Below are positions 6,707 to 11,013 of a stretch of DNA of 11,013 bases, piece after piece. Every line of letters begins with the position of its first letter. Position 1 is the first letter of the stretch. The DNA is taken from positions 1 to 11,013 of the forward strand of contig CAZAIM010000085.1 of assembly GCA_964485215.1 (NCBI GenBank). The letters are read 5' to 3'. A program made the translations under genes and the position numbers. The notes beneath the pieces were generated by a model. That model was not told the DNA's origin and made no database searches. It saw nothing but the letters and a program-made list of their open reading frames with translations. This DNA is from HGM04593 sp964485215. GTDB lineage: Bacteria; Bacteroidota; Bacteroidia; Bacteroidales; Bacteroidaceae.

Positions 6707-9700
6707 TTATTTGCCAACAGGTGTTATGCGAAGCTTGTAGCTCATCTTCTTGTTAGGAACACGATACTCGGGTAAAGTGTCTACATCGGCACCGCAAGAC
6801 GCATTTCCGACACCGCGCATCCATGCATCGAAGTGAACGACTGTGTATGGGCGTTCTGTCAAATCCCATTGGTGTCCGGCTCTCATAAGGTCCTCATCGG
6901 TGTAGGGGAGTGCCGAGAAACTTACATTGCCCTCAGTCGCAATCTTCACGCCATAGCCGTTGTTGTCTGTGAAGGTTACCTCACGCAAGCCCTCACGGCT
7001 GCCGCTGCTCTGTGGCTTTACATATGGGTCGGCCATCTGGTCAACTGTTGTCCTGTAACGTCCAACGACAACACCGTCCTTACGGTCAACGGTGTTCTCC
7101 CAAGGACCGAACGCGTAGTAATTCACATTATTGAGTGTAGAGTCAAGGCCGCAGATAAGGCCTGCACGGCGCAGGTTGCCATGCTTGGGCACAAATGTGG
7201 CATCTACATCGACAATGCCTTGAGGGTAGATTGTGTAGTTTATCTCAGTGTCGCAGATAGAACCCTTGCGCACAGTCTTTACAACCGTGTTGCCGTTCTC
7301 CTCAACTACTGTTATCTCGCCCTTTGCCTCAAGACCGTCATTTGTCTGCGCATATGTTGCACCAACCTTGCCTCGCTCATACTGGTAGTCGTAGCCTTGG
7401 CGGTCGTTCTCAATCCAGCGGTGGTTGCTGTATATGAAGCCCTGTCCGTCGGTGATGATGTTCTTGCCGTTAAAAGCAAGTGCAGTGAGCTGTGCAGTCT
7501 CGGCATCGAACTTCAGCTGCACCTTTTCATTGCCGATGATTGTCTCGTGGAGCGAGGATGTGGCAGCAAGTGCCTTGCCCTTTGAAGAAATCTTTGCAAG
7601 CGGTGCACGCTCGACAAGTGTAAACTGCTGCATTGCAACCTCGTGGCCGGCTGGTGAATATACCTGTGCTTCGCGCTGCTGAACGCGTATGGTAATGAGC
7701 AACTCATCGCCCTTCTTGGCAGCCTTCTCAATGTTTGCCTTCTTTACAGTGAGCCAAACCTTTGCCTTTTCGCCGCTCTTTGCGCTTGGAGCCTCGGTCT
7801 TTCCTGTGTACACAACCTTGCCGTTCTTTACAATGTCATATACAACATCGAACTCGTTGAGGTTTGTGAAGTTGTACTTGTTCTTCAGCTCTATTGTTAC
7901 GATACCGTATTCACTGTTCACCTCGGTCATTGCAAAATCAATGAACTGGTGAGCTGCCTTTACCTCCTTTAGCTTGCCGCCCTCTTGGCGCAGAGGAGAA
8001 ACGACACCGTTTGAGCAGAAGTTTCCTTGATGCGGACCGGGGTAGTCATATCCCGTGTGTAAGCGGTAGATACCCTGTTTCATCTCCTGTGGGTCATAAA
8101 TAGCCTGGTCAACCCAGTCCCATATACAACCGCCTATGCAAGAGTTCGATGCCTCTATCTTCTGCCAGTACTCCTTGAGGTTTCCAATGGCATTGCCCAT
8201 AGCGTGTGCATATTCGCAAATGAACATAGGTTTGTCGAGGTCGTTCGTGTATTTGTTCATCCAGGCTTGTCCCGGGTACATTTTGGAGTAGAAGTCGCTG
8301 AAACGTCCGCCGCCGTAGTCGCCTGCCGAACGTGTGCCCTCATAGTGTACCGGGCGGTCGTCGAGTCTCTTGGCTTCGTCGTAGCAAGGGCCAAAGTTGT
8401 TGCCGTTGCCGGCCTCGTTGCCCAAACTCCACATAACTACGCTTGCATGGTTGCGGTCGCGCATAACCATACGGTTAATGCGGTCTACAAATGCAGGAAT
8501 CCACGATTCGCGATCCGAGATTGTCTGGTTTGCATGATTCTCAAGGTCGGCCTCGTCGCAGCAATACAGGCCATAGTGGTCAAACATTGCATACATCTTG
8601 GCTGCATTGGGGTAGTGGCTTGTTCGTATTGTGTTAATGTTGTTCTGCTTCATAAGCAGCACATCCTTCAGCATAGACTCAGTTGTTACGGCACGTCCTC
8701 TTACCGGGTCTGTATCGTGGCGGTTGACACCCTTGAAGAATACTCTTTCCCCGTTGATGAAGACAAGTGAATTCTTTATTACGATGTCGCGGAAACCGTG
8801 CTTTGTAGAGAAAGCAAGTTCCTCGTTGCCGTTCTCGTCATACTGTGTGATGCGCACAGTGTACAGGTACGGTTTTTCCGCGCTCCACAGCTCAATGCCG
8901 TCTACTGTGAACTTGATGTCTCCGCTTGGCGAAGCTATCTTCGCAGCAGTGTTTATAGTAACCGAGTCGCAAGCAACCTGTTTTCCTGCCGGGTCGTACA
9001 TGGCTGCCTTGACGGTCTTCTTGCCGGGGATGAAATCGCGGTTGTCAATCTCGAAGTTGACATTGACATCGGCACTGTAACGGTCGGCAGAAAGCTTGCT
9101 TGTTATGTAGTGGTCGCGTACAGCCGTCTTTGGTACGTTGTAGAGATATACATCGCGGAATATACCGCTCATTCTGAACATATCCTGACACTCGAGGTAA
9201 GAGCCGTCGCTCCAACGGAATACTTGCACAGCAAGCTTGTTCTCGCCTTTTTTAAGGTATTCCGTAAGGTCGAACTCGGCAACGTTGTTTGCTCCCTGGG
9301 TGTAACCGATATACTCGCCGTTGAGCCACACAAAGGCTGCGGAGTATATGCCTCCGAACTGTATGAATGTGCGGCGGCCGTGCCAGTTTTCGGGCACTTC
9401 AAATGTGCGTACATAGGAACCTACCGGGTTAATGCCATAGTTCTTTCCACCGTCGTTGTAGCCCGGTCGTGCGTTTATGAATGGAGGTGTGTTTGAGTGC
9501 GGATACTCTACGTTGTTGTAGATAGGCTTGTCGTAGCCGTGCATCTCCCAGTTCGAAGGAACAGGAATTTCATCCCACGCGCTCACGTCAAAACCTTCCT
9601 CGAAGAATGTCGTCGGACGCTGTGAAGGCTCGCTTACAAGATTGAACTTCCACATACCGTTCAGGCTCTGGTAGCGGCTGTTGAGCGGCTCTGTCCAGGG

Positions 9701-10741
9701 CGTTGCATAGTATGCAGCATCGGCAAGCATCTCGGCTTCGTTATTGTAAGGCATGTAAGTAGCAACGGCATTCTCCTTGTTCTCGGCAAAGACTGTCTCA
9801 TCCTCCCATTTTGGCGAAGCAATCTTTGGCTTCTCTACCTGTGCGAATGTGAACCACGCAGTCTGGTCGTCAGGGTTCTTTTCTACACGCATCATACGGC
9901 CGTCTCTCAAGGCATACATTGTGCCCTCCTTGCCTGCCGATACTATGATGAATGTTCCCGGGTGTTCCTTTACCGGTTCGAAGCGGAACTTTGCATTGTT
10001 CCATATTCCGGCCACAGCAGGCCATTGCAGCAGATAATCGATGCTTGCATTGTCGCCGCCATCGTCGAAATTCTGTCCGTAGAAAGCATTCTCAACAGCA
10101 AATGTGTAGAGGTCGATGGTCTTGATGCTCCAGTACTGTCCACGGTTGCCGGCATCGGCTGCCTCTGCGACAATACGTGCGTTGTTCTCGCCCGAATCGT
10201 TGTTGCCAAGTACAAATGTAGGGTCACCGGCTGTGCGTATCTGGTATGTCAGGTCATCGTCAAAACCTGCATAAACCGACTCGACAAAGCGGAATTGTGC
10301 CGATTTGTGGTTTGTCGCCTTCTCTTTGCTTATAAGCGCAAGAGAGTTCTTGTACTTCACGACAGCAACATTGGGGCTGTTGGCAGGTATAAGCAGTCCG
10401 TTCTCATACTTCCACAGCTGAGCCTCGTCGGAACCGTTGTTCTCGCCAACCTCAACGCGGTTGCCGTTAACACGCAATGCTTTGTTGGTAACGGGGTTTA
10501 TGATACGCCAACTGCCCGAAAGTTCCGAAACCTTCCAGTACTGTGCTGCATTCTTCTCCTCATAATCGGTGAGACCGACTGCGTTATCCTTCATTTCGTA
10601 AACGACATTACCCTTGTCGCCCGAGGCAAGCAGATGGTACAGCTTGCCCTTTTCAAATAGAGCCTGGGCATTTGTACCGGTCACGTATACAAGCGCGAGG
10701 AGTACAAAAACCAAGCCTTTTCTCAAATGGTTCATAGACAT
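6707..10741 (-). CDS. Secreted GH2 beta-galactosidase (LacZ type) with N-terminal beta-trefoil region
   Basis: A 1344-aa exported glycosidase. The signal peptide is about 1-26 (ending GTNAQ). Residues about 28-302 contain two beta-trefoil-like (ricin-type) units with repeated AAQYWK, EAQLWKYE, GQYWSIK and AQFRF motifs. The five LacZ domains follow: sugar-binding jelly roll (about 345-540, with FRMSGIFRDV 522-531), Ig-like (about 541-655), TIM barrel (about 656-935), a second Ig-like (about 936-1045) and the Bgal_small_N domain (about 1065-1344). Active-site residues are the acid/base Glu776 in WSLGNEAGNG, the nucleophile Glu843 in FICEYAHAMGN, His675 in GVNRHD, His709 in RTSHYPN and Trp874 in GGCIWDW. 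E. coli LacZ is 1024 aa, and the excess is the N-terminal extension. Expected reaction: release of terminal beta-galactose from oligosaccharides or glycans in the periplasm or outside. GH2 also includes other specificities, so the substrate is not proven. It is transcribed alone; Met3 is an alternative start. Confidence 0.95.
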   Translation of the reverse strand: MSMNHLRKGLVFVLLALVYVTGTNAQALFEKGKLYHLLASGDKGNVVYEMKDNAVGLTDYEEKNAAQYWKVSELSGSWRIINPVTNKALRVNGNRVEVGENNGSDEAQLWKYENGLLIPANSPNVAVVKYKNSLALISKEKATNHKSAQFRFVESVYAGFDDDLTYQIRTAGDPTFVLGNNDSGENNARIVAEAADAGNRGQYWSIKTIDLYTFAVENAFYGQNFDDGGDNASIDYLLQWPAVAGIWNNAKFRFEPVKEHPGTFIIVSAGKEGTMYALRDGRMMRVEKNPDDQTAWFTFAQVEKPKIASPKWEDETVFAENKENAVATYMPYNNEAEMLADAAYYATPWTEPLNSRYQSLNGMWKFNLVSEPSQRPTTFFEEGFDVSAWDEIPVPSNWEMHGYDKPIYNNVEYPHSNTPPFINARPGYNDGGKNYGINPVGSYVRTFEVPENWHGRRTFIQFGGIYSAAFVWLNGEYIGYTQGANNVAEFDLTEYLKKGENKLAVQVFRWSDGSYLECQDMFRMSGIFRDVYLYNVPKTAVRDHYITSKLSADRYSADVNVNFEIDNRDFIPGKKTVKAAMYDPAGKQVACDSVTINTAAKIASPSGDIKFTVDGIELWSAEKPYLYTVRITQYDENGNEELAFSTKHGFRDIVIKNSLVFINGERVFFKGVNRHDTDPVRGRAVTTESMLKDVLLMKQNNINTIRTSHYPNAAKMYAMFDHYGLYCCDEADLENHANQTISDRESWIPAFVDRINRMVMRDRNHASVVMWSLGNEAGNGNNFGPCYDEAKRLDDRPVHYEGTRSAGDYGGGRFSDFYSKMYPGQAWMNKYTNDLDKPMFICEYAHAMGNAIGNLKEYWQKIEASNSCIGGCIWDWVDQAIYDPQEMKQGIYRLHTGYDYPGPHQGNFCSNGVVSPLRQEGGKLKEVKAAHQFIDFAMTEVNSEYGIVTIELKNKYNFTNLNEFDVVYDIVKNGKVVYTGKTEAPSAKSGEKAKVWLTVKKANIEKAAKKGDELLITIRVQQREAQVYSPAGHEVAMQQFTLVERAPLAKISSKGKALAATSSLHETIIGNEKVQLKFDAETAQLTALAFNGKNIITDGQGFIYSNHRWIENDRQGYDYQYERGKVGATYAQTNDGLEAKGEITVVEENGNTVVKTVRKGSICDTEINYTIYPQGIVDVDATFVPKHGNLRRAGLICGLDSTLNNVNYYAFGPWENTVDRKDGVVVGRYRTTVDQMADPYVKPQSSGSREGLREVTFTDNNGYGVKIATEGNVSFSALPYTDEDLMRAGHQWDLTERPYTVVHFDAWMRGVGNASCGADVDTLPEYRVPNKKMSYKLRITPVGK

Positions 10742-10811
10742 AGATTGTTTTTTTATGGTTATTATATTGTTTTATTTGATATACAGTTTTCGGCCACTGC
10801 CGGCTCTATTG

Positions 10812-10819
10812 CAAATATA
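10812..10819 (-). promoter_or_regulatory. Candidate -7 box for the GH2 gene
   Basis: The minus strand reads TATATTTG, an exact TAnnTTTG match, placing transcription start near 10805 and a leader of about 65 nt. No convincing -33 TTTG lies 19-21 nt upstream, where the sequence is only AT-rich. The leader has poly-T stretches on the plus strand (A-rich in the mRNA) next to the start codon and no Shine-Dalgarno. Confidence 0.4.
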
Positions 10820-10891
10820 CACATATATTTGTTAAGTTTAGAATTTTACATGGCTTTATATGAAAAAATATGCTTTTTATTCACCCCCCCG

Positions 10892-10924
10892 ACAAAAAGA
10901 GGATGACTTTTGGGTCACCCTCTT
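10892..10924 (-). terminator. Hairpin with U-tract, terminator for a minus-strand gene to the right of the window
   Basis: On the minus strand AAGAGGGTGAC (10924-10914) pairs with GTCATCCTCTT (10907-10897) over 11 bp with one G-U wobble, has a 6-nt loop, and is followed by TTTTT. This is a good intrinsic terminator for transcripts entering from the right. Its sequence resembles the terminator at 3051-3086. It may also shield the GH2 promoter from read-through. A run of seven C residues (10884-10890) lies just beyond it. Confidence 0.6.
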
Positions 10925-10949
10925 AAAATAATAAAAGTATTTTCTATTT

Positions 10950-11013
10950 TAACGTGAGTTCGATATAAGAAATCTTAGGTACATTCCTACTCCTCAGTCA
11001 CTCCGTGACAGCT
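10950..11013 (+). repeat. Right arm of the dispersed inverted repeat, with terminal hairpin
   Basis: Positions 10950-10999 are the inverted counterpart of 1-50 (49 of 50 bases). This copy extends 14 bases further and contains GTCAC-TCC-GTGAC (10997-11009), a small hairpin that must lie just outside the left edge if the left copy is complete. The repeat therefore has an unstructured AT-rich TAACGTGA end and a GC-richer hairpin end. The two copies point away from each other, with their hairpin ends outward. No gene touches this copy inside the window. Confidence 0.85.

Noticed and set aside
6833..7585. Plus-strand 250-aa open frame
   Set aside because: It lies wholly antisense within the GH2 gene, whose domains and active-site motifs are intact; the frame shows no family motif and is a shadow.
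8204..8770. Plus-strand 188-aa and neighbouring 232-aa frames (8798-9496, 9962-10660)
   Set aside because: They mirror the codon pattern of the GH2 gene on the opposite strand and carry no recognisable domains.
6707..10741. A polysaccharide utilization locus around the GH2 gene
   Set aside because: No SusC, SusD, hybrid two-component system or anti-sigma factor is present in the window.
1..11013. The inverted repeats as the ends of an 11-kb transposon or composite element
   Set aside because: There is no transposase, integrase or resolvase inside, the segment includes the housekeeping pfp gene, and the arms point outward into window edges where flanking duplications cannot be examined.

Overview
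The window looks like chromosomal DNA of a gut- or oral-type Bacteroidales bacterium (Bacteroides/Prevotella/Muribaculaceae range; genus not resolved). The reasons are Bacteroidetes-style promoter boxes (TTTG, then TAnnTTTG), weak or absent Shine-Dalgarno sequences, a long PPi-dependent phosphofructokinase, a small protein of Bacteroidales type, a secreted amidase-like protein with a golvesin/xanthan-lyase-type insertion, and a large secreted LacZ-type GH2 enzyme. No phage, plasmid, transposase, CRISPR, tRNA or rRNA gene is visible.

Layout. Positions 1-50 hold one arm of a 50-bp inverted repeat whose other arm (49 of 50 bases identical) lies at 10950-10999 and continues to the right edge. Positions 48-2555 are a minus-strand pair: pfp, followed after 15 nt by a membrane-anchored GH25 muramidase. 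A roughly 200-bp divergent promoter region (2556-2761) separates pfp from a plus-strand 91-aa protein of unknown function (2762-3037), which ends in a hairpin terminator. Then come a 975-aa secreted peptidoglycan-amidase-like protein (3114-6041) and a small lipoprotein (about 6071-6640), probably one operon. A perfect 46-bp palindrome (6649-6694) separates this operon from the convergent 1344-aa secreted GH2 beta-galactosidase (6707-10741), which has its own upstream region with a promoter candidate, a hairpin and the right-hand repeat arm.

How the genes fit together. Two proteins are aimed at the cell wall or an extracellular polymer (the GH25 lysozyme and the amidase-like enzyme). One is a glycan-degrading exo-enzyme with its own beta-trefoil domains (GH2). 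One is central glycolysis (Pfp), which would use the hexose phosphate made from released galactose or glucose. There is no SusC/SusD pair or regulator, so this is not a classical polysaccharide utilization locus.

The strongest unexplained signals are non-coding: the inverted repeat at both window ends, the 46-bp palindrome, a pair of related hairpins at 3051 and 10897, and a strong hairpin inside the start of the GH25 gene. The most unusual protein is the amidase-like one, whose catalytic fold appears to be split by an inserted beta-rich domain.
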